DNA from: Billgrantia pellis
GTDB lineage: Bacteria; Pseudomonadota; Gammaproteobacteria; Pseudomonadales; Halomonadaceae
Length of the DNA stretch: 64,000 nucleotides
Direction: 5' to 3'
Assembly (NCBI RefSeq): GCF_008297955.1
Contig: NZ_VTPY01000008.1
Location: 62,001-126,000, forward strand
The position numbers were made by a program, and so were the translations under genes. Positions 7,963 to 16,692 of this stretch are shown here, piece by piece; the stretch's first letter is position 1, and each line of letters begins with the position of its first letter. The notes below the pieces were generated by a model. The model was not told the origin of the DNA. It saw only the letters and a list, made by a program, of their open reading frames with translations, and ran no database searches.

Positions 7963-8364
7963 CTACAAGTGTTTATAGTATTCAGGTCCGCTATCCCAGC
8001 GATCATGCCTACCATCCACGTAAACTACTGGTATTTTTTCCAGCTCACTTTCTGAAATGCCCTCTAGACAACCTATGTTAACCCCATACATCTTACCTAT
8101 GGGCGTGTCGCTGCCGACACCAAAGACCCTCACACCACAATGCTTACAGAAAAAATGGTGATTTTTCTTGGAACCAAAAGAATATTTTATCAACTCACTT
8201 TCACCTGTAACTTGTCGAAACCCTTCTGGTTTTGCTACGGAAGGCCAAAATCTAGTACGTCGACAAATGGAGCAATTGCATCGGAAGCTTGGCTGCTCAA
8301 TATCTAGTTCTGCTTCTATTACAACCTCGCCACAATGACAACTCGCCCTATAGGTTTTTAGCAT
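7963..8364 (-). CDS. GFA-family (glutathione-dependent formaldehyde-activating-like) protein
   Basis: This 133-residue zinc-binding protein belongs to the GFA (CENP-V/GFA) family. The zinc cysteines are visible as CHCGEV, CNCSIC and FFCKHCG. Family members include glutathione-formaldehyde enzymes and many proteins of unknown substrate. AGGAGT sits 7 bases before the ATG at 8364. The gene is clearly AT-richer than the chromosome around it, and its stop is next to an attC-like palindrome. GFA proteins are common integron cargo, so I infer acquisition by transfer, possibly as a cassette. Confidence 0.85.
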   Translation of the reverse strand: MLKTYRASCHCGEVVIEAELDIEQPSFRCNCSICRRTRFWPSVAKPEGFRQVTGESELIKYSFGSKKNHHFFCKHCGVRVFGVGSDTPIGKMYGVNIGCLEGISESELEKIPVVYVDGRHDRWDSGPEYYKHL

Positions 8365-8537
8365 ATAAGACTCCTAATGGCTTGACTATGAGGAAAACGT
8401 CCGAAGGGACACTACCTGAGCGCTCAGGCGCGATCAACAATACTATACTGTGCGCTGTCCGCTTCCCAACCCTGTAAAAATAACAGAATATTAAAGTCCC
8501 TGACGCATCCCACCCTCTCGACACCCGGAGTCCGCTC

Positions 8538-9278
8538 ATGTCTCGCGCTATCGAAATCGCTGCCGCCGACGGCACCATCGATGCCTATATCGTCACGCCC
8601 GGAAGCGCCGAAGGCCCCTTGCCCGGCGTGGTGCTGTTCACCGATATCGGAGGCTTGCGCCCCTGCTACCACGAGAAGGCCCAGCAGATCGCCGACAACG
8701 GTTATGCCGTGTTGATGCCTAACATCTATTACCGCGATGCGAGCGGCCACGTCGTGCCGGAAGGCAAGTCTTTCCGCGATCCGGACGTACGACCAACCCT
8801 GATCGAGTATGCCGGCCGACTCACGCCCGAAGCGCAATCCCGCGACTTTGCCGCCTTACTGGGCTGCCTCGATAACGAAGCGGAGTTCGCCGACGGCAAG
8901 ATCGGCGTGGTCGGTTACTGCATGACCGGCGCCTTCGCGCTGCGCATGGCGGCCGATTACCCTGAACGCGTTGCAGCCGCGGCCGGCTTTCACTCGGCCA
9001 GGCTGGCGGAGGCCGACGACCCGAACAGCCCCGTGACGGTGGTCGGCACCATCGAGGGGCGCGTCTATCTCGGCCACGCCGACCAGGATGCGTTGCTGCC
9101 CCCCGAGCAGATCGCACGCATGGATGAGGCGCTGGCCGCCGCCGGCGTGCATTTCACCACGGAACTCTACAGGGGCGCCGCCCACGGCTTCACGGCCAAG
9201 GATGCTTCCTCCTACGACGCGGTCGCCGATGCCCTGCATCACAAGCGACTCGCCTTGCTCCTGGAGGAAACGCTATAG
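8538..9278 (+). CDS. Dienelactone hydrolase family protein
   Basis: This cytoplasmic alpha/beta hydrolase has 246 residues, typical of the family, which hydrolyses dienelactones and related esters. The cysteine nucleophile lies in GYCMTG, the acid in LGHADQD and the histidine in GAAHGFTA. The start is clear, at SRAIEIAAADGTIDAYI. A tetR/MFS pair lies just downstream on the other strand. An ancient partial copy of this gene lies about 1 kb upstream. Aromatic breakdown genes are absent nearby, so the real substrate may be another ester. Confidence 0.88.
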   Translation: MSRAIEIAAADGTIDAYIVTPGSAEGPLPGVVLFTDIGGLRPCYHEKAQQIADNGYAVLMPNIYYRDASGHVVPEGKSFRDPDVRPTLIEYAGRLTPEAQSRDFAALLGCLDNEAEFADGKIGVVGYCMTGAFALRMAADYPERVAAAAGFHSARLAEADDPNSPVTVVGTIEGRVYLGHADQDALLPPEQIARMDEALAAAGVHFTTELYRGAAHGFTAKDASSYDAVADALHHKRLALLLEETL

Positions 9279-9293
9279 CGGAAGCGCCTCGCT

Positions 9294-9911
9294 TCATCGT
9301 GACCCTGCTGATGAGGCCGCGATGGCGGGAACCAGCATCCTGATCGCCAGGTCGTTCAGGCGGTCGGCGATCGCCACCGGGGCCCGGCTGTCCTCGGCTC
9401 GCAGCCAGAGGTAGCTGTAGAAGTACATGCCGAGCACGCCCTTGAGGACGATAGGATCGTACGGGCGAAAGACACCGGCTTCGGCGCCTTCCTGCATCGT
9501 GTCTCGCCATGCCGCCTCGTATCGGCGATGCAGCTCGAGGACCTCGGTGCGCCAGGGCTCGGACAACGAATGCAACTCACGGAAGCACACCGTCAGTTCG
9601 GCCTGGTGCGAGGCGATCTTCTCGATCAGTTCACGCCCGAGCATACGGAGGCGGGCGGCGGGTTCCGCCTCGTCCTGCAGGGTACGTTCGGCGGCCTCGA
9701 CCAGATCGGCGATGTACTCCCGCGCGATGTCATGGAGCAGGTCTTCCTTGCTCTTGATGTAGTGATACAGGGTGCCGCGTCCCAGCCCGGTCGCCTCGCC
9801 GAGTTCGGCCATGCCGATGGCGTGATAGCCGCGCTCGGCGAACAGCCTCGCCGCCACCTTGAGAATGGCGTCACGCCGACCGGCACCTGGCCGACCACTG
9901 CCACGCGTCAT
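9294..9911 (-). CDS. TetR/AcrR family transcriptional regulator
   Basis: A 205-residue one-component repressor. The N-terminal helix-turn-helix is clear ([20 protein letters not shown], residues about 33-52), followed by a helical ligand-binding domain. The ATG at 9911 overlaps the stop of the upstream MFS gene by 4 bases (ATGA), so the two are co-transcribed. The regulator therefore probably controls its own operon, and a palindrome at 11269-11278 ahead of the MFS gene is a candidate operator. The effector is unknown. Confidence 0.9.
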   Translation of the reverse strand: MTRGSGRPGAGRRDAILKVAARLFAERGYHAIGMAELGEATGLGRGTLYHYIKSKEDLLHDIAREYIADLVEAAERTLQDEAEPAARLRMLGRELIEKIASHQAELTVCFRELHSLSEPWRTEVLELHRRYEAAWRDTMQEGAEAGVFRPYDPIVLKGVLGMYFYSYLWLRAEDSRAPVAIADRLNDLAIRMLVPAIAASSAGSR

Positions 9912-11170
9912 GCCTTCGTTTCCCCCTCTGGCGTTTGGCTGCCCTCCACTGCGTGTCGGGAGGCCCAGGCGAAGCCGAGCAGACCCACGATCGGGCCGGG
10001 AACCAGCAGCCAGGCGGCGCTCAGCCCCACGTGCTCGAACAATGCCGTGGTGGCTGCGATGGAGACGACGGTAATGGCAAAGCCAATGGAGTTCTGAATG
10101 GCCAGCGCGGCACCGACCAGCTCGCGTGGGCAAGCCTGCGCCGACAGGGCGGAAAACTGCGGTGAATCGGCGACCACGGTGGCGCCCCATACCAGCAGGA
10201 GCAGGCCCAGCGCCATTCCCGGCAGTGCCTGCCAGAACAGCGCGAACGCCACGGCGCAGATGCCCGAGGCGGCCAAGGCGGTCAGCGCCACCTTGGCACT
10301 GCCGTAACGCCGCGACAGCCCCCCGCCGATCACGCAGCCCAGCGCCCCGACGCCGATGATGCCGAATGCCATGCCGGAAACGCCGAGCGCGCTGTACTGG
10401 TTGGCCAGCACCGTCTGCGACACCAGCAGCGGCACTACCGTCCAGAAGGCGTACAGCTCCCACATGTGGCCGAAGTAGCCCAGCGCGGCCGCGCGAAAGC
10501 GAGGGATGCGGAACGCGTCAAGCACCGTGGCCCGCCGCCCTGCCGGAGAGGGGGAAGACGCCTGACGCTGGCGGGCATCCGGCAGGTATGGCCCATCCCC
10601 CAGCCAATGGATCAACGCCGCGCCGAGCAGGGCGAGTCCGGAGGAGGCAAGGATGACCGTCTGCCAGGGCAGATCGGCTCCCACCTCCCGCAGCCCATGG
10701 GGCAACGCCGTGCCCAGCGTCAGCATGGCGACCAGCTGGGCCAGCGCCTGACCGGTACGTTCCGGGGCCCAGCTGACGATCAGCTTCATGCCCACCGGAT
10801 AGATACCCGCCAGCGACAAGCCAACCAGGAAACGAAACACCAGGGCGCTGGCCAGCCCCTCCGACAACAGGGCGAAACAGGCGTTGAACAGGGCGCCGGC
10901 CAACGCACAGCAGACGAAGATCCGGCTGGCGCGATAGCGATCCGCCAGGCCGCCGAGCGCCATCGTCAACGTGCCGAAGATGAAGCCCACCTGTACCGCG
11001 CTGGTCAGCCAGCCGATATCCGCGGCGCTGACGTGCCAGGTACGCATCAGGTCGTCCGCCGCGCTGTTGGCACTGAACCAGAGCGAGGTGCCGAGCAGCT
11101 GGGCCATGGCGATCGTTGCCACGGACCACGTATCGCTTCGGGGGAATCTCTCGTCGCTGCCGGACGTCAT
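9908..11170 (-). CDS. MFS transporter co-transcribed with TetR regulator
   Basis: A 420-residue, 12-helix major facilitator. It opens with WSVATIAMAQLLGTSLWFSAN and has the usual loop 2-3 region GGLADRYRASR. The frame is open to 11398, but the ATG at 11170 has GGAG 7 bases ahead and gives a normal MFS N-terminus. The TetR partner suggests efflux of a small molecule sensed by that regulator. The substrate cannot be read from sequence. Confidence 0.88.
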   Translation of the reverse strand: MTSGSDERFPRSDTWSVATIAMAQLLGTSLWFSANSAADDLMRTWHVSAADIGWLTSAVQVGFIFGTLTMALGGLADRYRASRIFVCCALAGALFNACFALLSEGLASALVFRFLVGLSLAGIYPVGMKLIVSWAPERTGQALAQLVAMLTLGTALPHGLREVGADLPWQTVILASSGLALLGAALIHWLGDGPYLPDARQRQASSPSPAGRRATVLDAFRIPRFRAAALGYFGHMWELYAFWTVVPLLVSQTVLANQYSALGVSGMAFGIIGVGALGCVIGGGLSRRYGSAKVALTALAASGICAVAFALFWQALPGMALGLLLLVWGATVVADSPQFSALSAQACPRELVGAALAIQNSIGFAITVVSIAATTALFEHVGLSAAWLLVPGPIVGLLGFAWASRHAVEGSQTPEGETKA

Positions 11171-11558
11171 GGTGTTTCTCCGGTTCATCGGATCAGGCGC
11201 TGGACCGCCCAGCCCGGGTGAGCAGCCGGTGCGATCCGACACTCTGAACTCCGTGCCCGAATCGATCGACCGATCGGTACAGTATCGACCAGAAGAATTG
11301 GGCGTCAATACAGCCAATCGCGAACCTTCTGCACTCGGCAGGCCTGCGTTGGGTCGATACCGGCTAGGGGTCACCCGAGCACACCAATGGCGTGCCACCG
11401 AGCAGGCGACGACAGGGTCGTGTATGGTGCCAGCGTAAACCGTAAGCGGGCCGGTCGCGACGCCGGAGGATCGGCATCTCGATGACAGAAAGACCTATCA
11501 CGGAGCGCGACTGGAAACCCTGCGGAACGGGGGGCGACGGCCATTACCATCAAGACGG
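11171..11558. other. Promoter region between divergent MFS and ACR3/BASS-type genes
   Basis: This 388-base divergent intergenic region carries the candidate TetR operator at 11269-11278 and must hold the promoters of the genes at 11170 and 11559. No further gene is supported. Confidence 0.5.
11269..11278. promoter_or_regulatory. Candidate TetR operator
   Basis: ACCGATCGGT is a perfect 10-bp palindrome about 100 bases before the MFS start. Nearby GATCGAC and TATCGACC give further partial repeats. A TetR regulator is encoded in the downstream operon. Confidence 0.35.
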
Positions 11559-12533
11559 ATGCTTACCATGCGCGACTGGCTGGAACGACAGCAATCCTGG
11601 ATCTATTGGCTTTGTATTCTGGCGGGCCTGGCCATGGGGCTGAGCCAGCCAGACATGACAGCTCGGCTGGAGGCCTTCCTTTGGCCGCTGCTTGGAGGCT
11701 TGCTATATGCCACCTTTACTCAGGTCCCGCTGACGCGAATTGGCAGGGGAATGAAGGATTGGCGCTTCATGACGGCCCTGTTGCTCGGCAACTTCGTCAT
11801 CATTCCCCTAGCCCTGGGTGGGCTGACGGCTCTCCTTCCCCTATCGCTCGCCGTGCAGGCTGGCGTGCTGCTGGTGCTGCTCGCCCCCTGTACGGACTGG
11901 TTCATCAGCTTCACGTATCTCGGAAAGGGAGACGCAAGCAAGGCCATTGCCGCCACACCAATGCTCTTGCTCGTGCAGTTGCTGGCTCTTCCCGTCTATT
12001 TCTGGCTTTTCCTTGGCGTGGAAGGGTTGCAGGCGGCGGTCAGCATCCACTTGCTCGGCGCCTTTGGCGGATTGATTCTTACCCCACTCGCCCTGGCCTG
12101 GATGACGGAACGATTGGCTGAGCGAAGCCACCATGCCCAGCGCCTGGTTCAGGGCTTGGGCATGCTGCCCGTGCCGCTCCTGGCGCTGGTGGTCTTTGTC
12201 ATCGCGGCATCGCAAGTGACGACCGTCGTCGGCCTCGCCGGCGTGCTGATGCAGGTACTGCTTATTTTCGTCGCCTACCTGGTCTTCGCCGCTTTCCTCG
12301 GCAAGACCCTCGGCAGGGTATTCCGGCTGCCCACGCCAGCGGCCAGGACCCTGACCTTCAGCTTCGGCACGCGGAACTCCTTCGTGATGTTGCCTATCGC
12401 CCTGGCACTGCCCGAGGCCTGGCAAGCTGCCGTAGTGATCATCGTCTTCCAGTCCCTGGTAGAGCTATTCGGCATGGTAGCTTACCTGAGGTGGGTGCCG
12501 AGTAAATGGATCCCTGAGCCCGCCTCCCCATAG
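11559..12533 (+). CDS. Bile acid:sodium symporter superfamily transporter (ACR3-like)
   Basis: A membrane protein of 324 residues with about 10 hydrophobic helices. The motifs LLVLLAPCTDWFISFTYLG and TFSFGTRNSFVMLPIALA resemble the arsenite-efflux ACR3/BASS group; members with this architecture are often annotated as arsenic resistance proteins. No arsR, arsC or arsH is adjacent, so the substrate is open. Two ATGs (11559 and 11568) are possible; neither has a strong ribosome site. Confidence 0.75.
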   Translation: MLTMRDWLERQQSWIYWLCILAGLAMGLSQPDMTARLEAFLWPLLGGLLYATFTQVPLTRIGRGMKDWRFMTALLLGNFVIIPLALGGLTALLPLSLAVQAGVLLVLLAPCTDWFISFTYLGKGDASKAIAATPMLLLVQLLALPVYFWLFLGVEGLQAAVSIHLLGAFGGLILTPLALAWMTERLAERSHHAQRLVQGLGMLPVPLLALVVFVIAASQVTTVVGLAGVLMQVLLIFVAYLVFAAFLGKTLGRVFRLPTPAARTLTFSFGTRNSFVMLPIALALPEAWQAAVVIIVFQSLVELFGMVAYLRWVPSKWIPEPASP

Positions 12534-12633
12534 CCACACGACTCGCCGGACTCTCTCCCAGGCTGCGGTCTGTGCGACATGATTGACGTAGGTTGCCGGC
12601 ATCCATTTCGCCTCAATCGCGAGAGTAAGCCAC

Positions 12634-12661
12634 GCCCCTCCAGTCAGCGCTTACTTACTCG
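12634..12661 (-). repeat. 28-bp dispersed operator-like repeat, copy A
   Basis: This copy is 27/28 identical to copy B at 15944-15971. Its core AGTCAGCGCTTACT is an imperfect palindrome. Unlike the other copies it overlaps the last codons (Ser-Lys-stop) of a gene rather than preceding one, suggesting it was moved by recombination. Confidence 0.7.
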
Positions 12662-13826
12662 GCATGCGCTGTAAGAATGCCCGGTGGCGAAAGATACGGC
12701 CGCGCTGGAGAATGCCGAGCGTCACGATGACGCCACCAAGCAGCGCCAAGCCAAAGATCCCCAGCGCAGCGGTATGGCCGACAGCATCGATCAAAATTCC
12801 TGTCGTGATGACCGGAAGGCTGAAGCCGAGGTAAGCCATCAGGAAGTAGCCGGCGCTCGCCCGCGCGGGATGCTCCCCCGCCAGGTCGAGTACGCCACTC
12901 AACCCGCCCAGGTAGAGGAAACCGTAGCAGGCGCTACTGGCCGCGACGGTACCCAGCAATACGGCCACCAAGTCTCCCTGCAGGGCGCCCCGGGCGATCA
13001 GTGCGTACGCCAAGGGCAAAATGATCAGGCCCACCTGAGTGGCCGTCTGCGGAGCCAGCTTCCTTGCCCATGGCTGGAAGAGCACGCCACAGCTGCAGAC
13101 GCCGAACGTTGCGAAGCCGGCCCAGCCCGACAGGCCTTGCTGGGCCAGGGTGGAAGGCAGAATCGCGATGACCAGCCCTACGGTTGCCCAGGCCAGCAGA
13201 ATGGCGAGCCCATAGCCGAGGGTGCCGGGAGGATAGGTCGGTAAGCGCAGCATCTCGGCCTCAGCCCGCCGTGGGGAATCGTCCCTGAGAGTCAGCACCA
13301 GCAGAAGGGCCAACGCAGCGGCTCCCAGATAGAGCCACAGGCTAGGTGGCGTCAGGCTCGGCGTGTGAAGCACGAACCAACTGGTGACGGCTGCGCCGAA
13401 CCCGAATCCCAGCGCCGTACTGGCCGTCACCCAGTTGGCCGGAGCCCGGCTATCCCCTGTCTCGAACAGCACGGCCATGTAGGCGGGCGCCACGGCGGAG
13501 GTCAGCGCCGTGCCGATGCCCATCATGAAGCGCGCGATACCCAGGGTAACCAACCCAGGCATAGCGAGTGTCAACGCCGTCGCAGCCAGGCACAGCATCA
13601 GCGCAGTGACGATCAACGGTTTGCGCCCTACCCGCTCGGCAAGCCCATTGAAGCCCAGCAGCACCGGCAGGATGCCAACCACATAGCAGGCAAAGGCCAC
13701 GGTCGTGGCCCCCACGCCGGCGCCGCTACGCGCTGCCAAGGCATCGTAAAGGGGCGCTTGCAGGTTGACGGCCGTGGTAATGACGCAGAGGGCGAAGGCG
13801 AGTCGAATGGGTTGGGATCGGCGCAT
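12651..13826 (-). CDS. MFS transporter (sugar-efflux/YbjJ-like)
   Basis: A 391-residue, 12-helix major facilitator. The N-terminus runs QPIRLAFALCVITTAVNLQAP, with the loop motif GLAERVGRKPL. It diverges from a MocR-type regulator at 13988, the usual arrangement when the regulator controls the transporter. The final Ser-Lys-stop codons come from the 28-bp repeat A, so the natural C-terminus may have been altered. The substrate is unknown; pyridoxal-related or amino compounds are possible given the MocR partner. Confidence 0.85.
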   Translation of the reverse strand: MRRSQPIRLAFALCVITTAVNLQAPLYDALAARSGAGVGATTVAFACYVVGILPVLLGFNGLAERVGRKPLIVTALMLCLAATALTLAMPGLVTLGIARFMMGIGTALTSAVAPAYMAVLFETGDSRAPANWVTASTALGFGFGAAVTSWFVLHTPSLTPPSLWLYLGAAALALLLVLTLRDDSPRRAEAEMLRLPTYPPGTLGYGLAILLAWATVGLVIAILPSTLAQQGLSGWAGFATFGVCSCGVLFQPWARKLAPQTATQVGLIILPLAYALIARGALQGDLVAVLLGTVAASSACYGFLYLGGLSGVLDLAGEHPARASAGYFLMAYLGFSLPVITTGILIDAVGHTAALGIFGLALLGGVIVTLGILQRGRIFRHRAFLQRMPSK

Positions 13827-13916
13827 GGTCAGGGCTCATGATGCATGTGGAAAAGAACGCGGGCTTCAGGTCGGCCGCGTGAAGGACAATTGCATCTTCG
13901 TGCCCCGCATGGAAAG

Positions 13917-13968
13917 GTACGATTTCGCTGCTTTTCGCGAAGCTGTTCCAGGATTTTCTTGTACGGTT
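13917..13968. promoter_or_regulatory. Candidate MocR direct-repeat operator
   Basis: GTACGATT (13917-13924) and GTACGGTT (13961-13968) are direct repeats 44 bases apart, about four helical turns, between the divergent MFS and MocR genes. MocR proteins commonly bind direct repeats in such intergenic regions. Confidence 0.3.
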
Positions 13969-13987
13969 GCCGTGGGGCGTATCAACG

Positions 13988-15403
13988 ATGAAGTTGGAAT
14001 TGGACAAACATTCGAACAAGCCCCTGGTAGAACAGCTGGTCGAAAGCCTGATGGGATGGATCGAGCGTAATGGCGGCGGTGGCGGGAGCCGCTTACCTTC
14101 GATAAGACACTTGGCCGCGGAGCATGGCATCAGCCGGAATGTCGTCATCGAAGCCTATGAACGGCTAGTGGCACATGGGCTGGTACGTTCAAGACCGGGA
14201 TCGGGGTTTTATGTCGCCAATACGGCGCCGACGGCCCTTGCCAAGGTGAAGCTGGCACCGGGTCAGTGGGACGATATCACGAACGATATGTGGCGCCTCT
14301 TCCAGGCTGACGAAGATCACCTGAAACTCGGCTGCGGCTGGTTACCCAACCCCTGGCGTGAAGGCGATGACCTGACCTATGCCATTCGCCAAGCGGTGCG
14401 ACAGGGCCGCTCGGGCATCTTCGACTACAGTACGCCACTGGGACCATCGGATCTGCGCGGCTTGATCCAGGAGCGCGTGCGGCTATTGGGCATCGAGGCC
14501 TATGCCACTCAAATACTGATGACAAGCGGCGGTAGCCACTCGCTGGATCTTCTGGTGCGTTTTCTACTCGAACCCGGGGATGTGGTATTCGTCGAATCGC
14601 CAGGGTATTACAATCTCATCGGCTTATTGCGCTTGCAGCGTATTCATGTCATCGGCGTGCCGCGCCTGGCCAACGGCCCCGATATCGACCGCATGGAAGC
14701 ATTGCTGGCCCAGCACAAGCCGAAGCTGTTTTTCATCAATAGCGTATTCCATAACCCCACAGGTGCTATTCTGGCGCCTGCCATCGCTCATCGTATCCTG
14801 CAACTGGCCGAGGCCCATGATTTTCAGGTCGTTGAGGATGACATATACGCCGATTTCCAGCAGGAACCCAGCATCCGCCTAGCCGCCTTGGATGGCCTGG
14901 ATCGTGTCATTTACCTGGGCAGTTTTTCCAAAAGCCTGTCCTCGTCGTTGCGTGTCGGCTTCCTCATTGCCAAGCAGTCTCTGCTCAAGCCTCTTGTCGA
15001 TATCAAGATGCTAACCAGCATTTCTTCCTCCCGCTTCGCCGAACAAGTCGTGACCACCATGCTCCAGAACGGCAGCTACAGAAAGTTGACGGAACGCCTC
15101 AGGATCAAGCTCTCGGAGCAAATGGCCGCGGCCATTACCATGTTGAAGCGCGCCGGCTGGGAGGTCTTCGTCGAGCCGGCAGGCGGTATGTTCGTCTGGG
15201 CACGCCACCCATCAGCCGACTCCTCGGCCCAACTCGTCGACCAAGCCCGCCGGATGGGCGTTACGCTGTCGCCAGGACACCTGTTCCTGCCGGAAGGAGG
15301 CGACACTCCCTGGGTCCGGCTCAATGTGGCTTATATGAGTGACCCAAGAGCTAGTTCTTTCATCTGCGAGCCTGGCGGAACACTGGCTCACGGCACCCTG
15401 TAG
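13988..15403 (+). CDS. MocR-type regulator (GntR HTH fused to aminotransferase-like domain)
   Basis: The protein has a winged helix (LPSIRHLAAEHGISRNVVIE, about residues 35-55) followed by a class-I aminotransferase fold. The PLP-binding lysine is in LGSFSKSLSSSLRVGF. MocR proteins bind PLP and regulate rather than transaminate. The ATG at 13988 lacks a strong ribosome site; a TTG at 13967 is an alternative. The last 15 residues (RASSFICEPGGTLAHGTL region) look unlike a normal family end and overlap the convergent gene at 15388 by 16 bases. It probably controls the divergent MFS gene. Confidence 0.88.
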   Translation: MKLELDKHSNKPLVEQLVESLMGWIERNGGGGGSRLPSIRHLAAEHGISRNVVIEAYERLVAHGLVRSRPGSGFYVANTAPTALAKVKLAPGQWDDITNDMWRLFQADEDHLKLGCGWLPNPWREGDDLTYAIRQAVRQGRSGIFDYSTPLGPSDLRGLIQERVRLLGIEAYATQILMTSGGSHSLDLLVRFLLEPGDVVFVESPGYYNLIGLLRLQRIHVIGVPRLANGPDIDRMEALLAQHKPKLFFINSVFHNPTGAILAPAIAHRILQLAEAHDFQVVEDDIYADFQQEPSIRLAALDGLDRVIYLGSFSKSLSSSLRVGFLIAKQSLLKPLVDIKMLTSISSSRFAEQVVTTMLQNGSYRKLTERLRIKLSEQMAAAITMLKRAGWEVFVEPAGGMFVWARHPSADSSAQLVDQARRMGVTLSPGHLFLPEGGDTPWVRLNVAYMSDPRASSFICEPGGTLAHGTL

Positions 15404-15936
15404 CACAGCTCCGCGAAGCCCGTGCCCACCTGGCGGACGGAGACCAGCTCCAGCGGCGGGTTGGTGATACGGCGTGGAAACAACGGCTTGCCGCTGCCCA
15501 GGGTGACCGAGCCCACCTGCACGAGGATTTCGTCCAGCAGGCCGGCATCATGGAACTGGCCCGCCAGATCGCCACCGCCCACGACCCAGAGGTTCTTCCC
15601 GCCTGCCGCTTGCGCCATCTCGGCATGAACGGGCGCGACGCTGCCCTGCACGAAGCGAAGATCCGCACCTTCGAGGCTCGGTAGCTTGCGGTTCGAGAAG
15701 ACCCAGGTCGGCTGCGTATAGGGCCATGACGAACCGGTTGCCTCGGCGACTTTCTCCGAGTGCTTGAGCAGCCACTCATAAGTGGTGGAGCCCATGACCA
15801 GCGCCCCGACCCCTGCAAAGAAGGCGGAATAGCTCGTATCGTTGATGTCTCCCAGCGGGAAGAGCCAGTCCAGGGAGTCGTCTTCGGTGGCAATGAACCC
15901 ATCGAGACTCGTGGCTGCGTAGTATTGAGTTTTCAT
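15388..15936 (-). CDS. Dihydrofolate reductase-like (RibD C-terminal domain) protein
   Basis: This 182-residue protein has the RibD_C/DHFR-like fold and probably acts as an NADPH-dependent reductase. It starts MKTQYYAATSLDGFIATEDD and contains the nucleotide-binding NLWVVGGGDLAGQF. It is not a true FolA. Repeat copy B lies 8 bases before the ATG, close enough to overlap the promoter or leader, and could regulate it. Its 3' end overlaps the convergent mocR gene. Confidence 0.88.
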   Translation of the reverse strand: MKTQYYAATSLDGFIATEDDSLDWLFPLGDINDTSYSAFFAGVGALVMGSTTYEWLLKHSEKVAEATGSSWPYTQPTWVFSNRKLPSLEGADLRFVQGSVAPVHAEMAQAAGGKNLWVVGGGDLAGQFHDAGLLDEILVQVGSVTLGSGKPLFPRRITNPPLELVSVRQVGTGFAELCYRVP

Positions 15937-15943
15937 TTCCTGT

Positions 15944-15971
15944 GCCCCTCCAGTCAGCGCTTACTCACTCG
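15944..15971 (-). repeat. 28-bp operator-like repeat, copy B
   Basis: This copy lies 8 bases before the start of the DHFR-like gene. The core AGTCAGCGCTTACT is an imperfect palindrome of the kind bound by TetR-family repressors. Confidence 0.65.
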
Positions 15972-15983
15972 AAAAGCCAGCCA

Positions 15984-16571
15984 TCAGCGGTCATGCATGC
16001 CTTTTCCATCAAGAATGCGCGCTATGCACTTCTCGATTCTGGAGGCTCGGGTGCTGGACTGCTTGGCACCGGAAAAATGCAATATATAGCCTCTCTTCCG
16101 TCCAGGTGTGAGTGCTTCGAATGCGGCCTTCAAGGCGACATTTCCCGCTAGCGCCACCTGAAGTTCTTCGGGATACTCCAGCTCATGCTTCTCGGAGAAA
16201 TCCACCTTTGCGCCGGCTTTCTCTAGCTCGATAGCGTCCTGGATATACGCTCTAATCGTGTTTTCCTGCTCATGGATGTCTCGAGCCTGTGTAAAACGAA
16301 TCTGGCGCATCGCCTGCGAGTGCTCACCCGGTGCCACGAGAATGCCTTTGGGGTCCTCCAACAGACTACCTTTGAAGAAGCCGAGCGCGCAGTACGCTTT
16401 CATTCCGAAGATTACCGCGACATTGTTATTCTGGAACAAATAGCAGAGCTTTCCCCATTTGACTTCTTCATCGAGTCGACAATCGAGAAGTAACGCTCGC
16501 AAGTTCTTCCTTTCTTCCTGCCACTCGGGCTTGTTCAAGAGCGCATCCACCTTGGGGCTTATACGTTTCAT
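15984..16571 (-). CDS. YdeI/OmpD-associated family protein
   Basis: The 195-residue protein has an N-terminal DUF1801-like part (VKWGKLCYLFQNNNVAVIF) and the YdeI/OmdA C-terminal signature (YPEELQVALAGNVALKAAF then RKRGYILHFSGAK). Function is not well established; relatives are linked to stress or peptide resistance. The frame opens at 16607, but the ATG at 16571 follows AAGGGTA and gives the usual family start. Repeat copy C is 34 bases upstream. Confidence 0.85.
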   Translation of the reverse strand: MKRISPKVDALLNKPEWQEERKNLRALLLDCRLDEEVKWGKLCYLFQNNNVAVIFGMKAYCALGFFKGSLLEDPKGILVAPGEHSQAMRQIRFTQARDIHEQENTIRAYIQDAIELEKAGAKVDFSEKHELEYPEELQVALAGNVALKAAFEALTPGRKRGYILHFSGAKQSSTRASRIEKCIARILDGKGMHDR

Positions 16572-16604
16572 TGTGAGTACCCTTGTTGGCCGGTTGAAAT
16601 GATG

Positions 16605-16632
16605 CACCCACCAGTCAGTGCTTACTTACTCG
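16605..16632 (-). repeat. 28-bp operator-like repeat, copy C
   Basis: CCAGTCAGTGCTTACTTACTCG is the conserved part (16611-16632). The copy lies 34 bases upstream of the YdeI-type gene, in the same orientation as copies B and D relative to their genes. Confidence 0.6.
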
Positions 16633-16692
16633 CATATCCCGCTAGACGAACCATTCCAGGTGGTTATGCCGGTGACCATGGCTCGCCCCTTT

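Noticed and set aside
9294..10463. A 389-codon minus-strand open frame covering TetR and half of the MFS gene
   Set aside because: Only the last 205 codons are TetR; the upstream part is the wrong frame of the MFS gene, whose own protein has clear membrane motifs.
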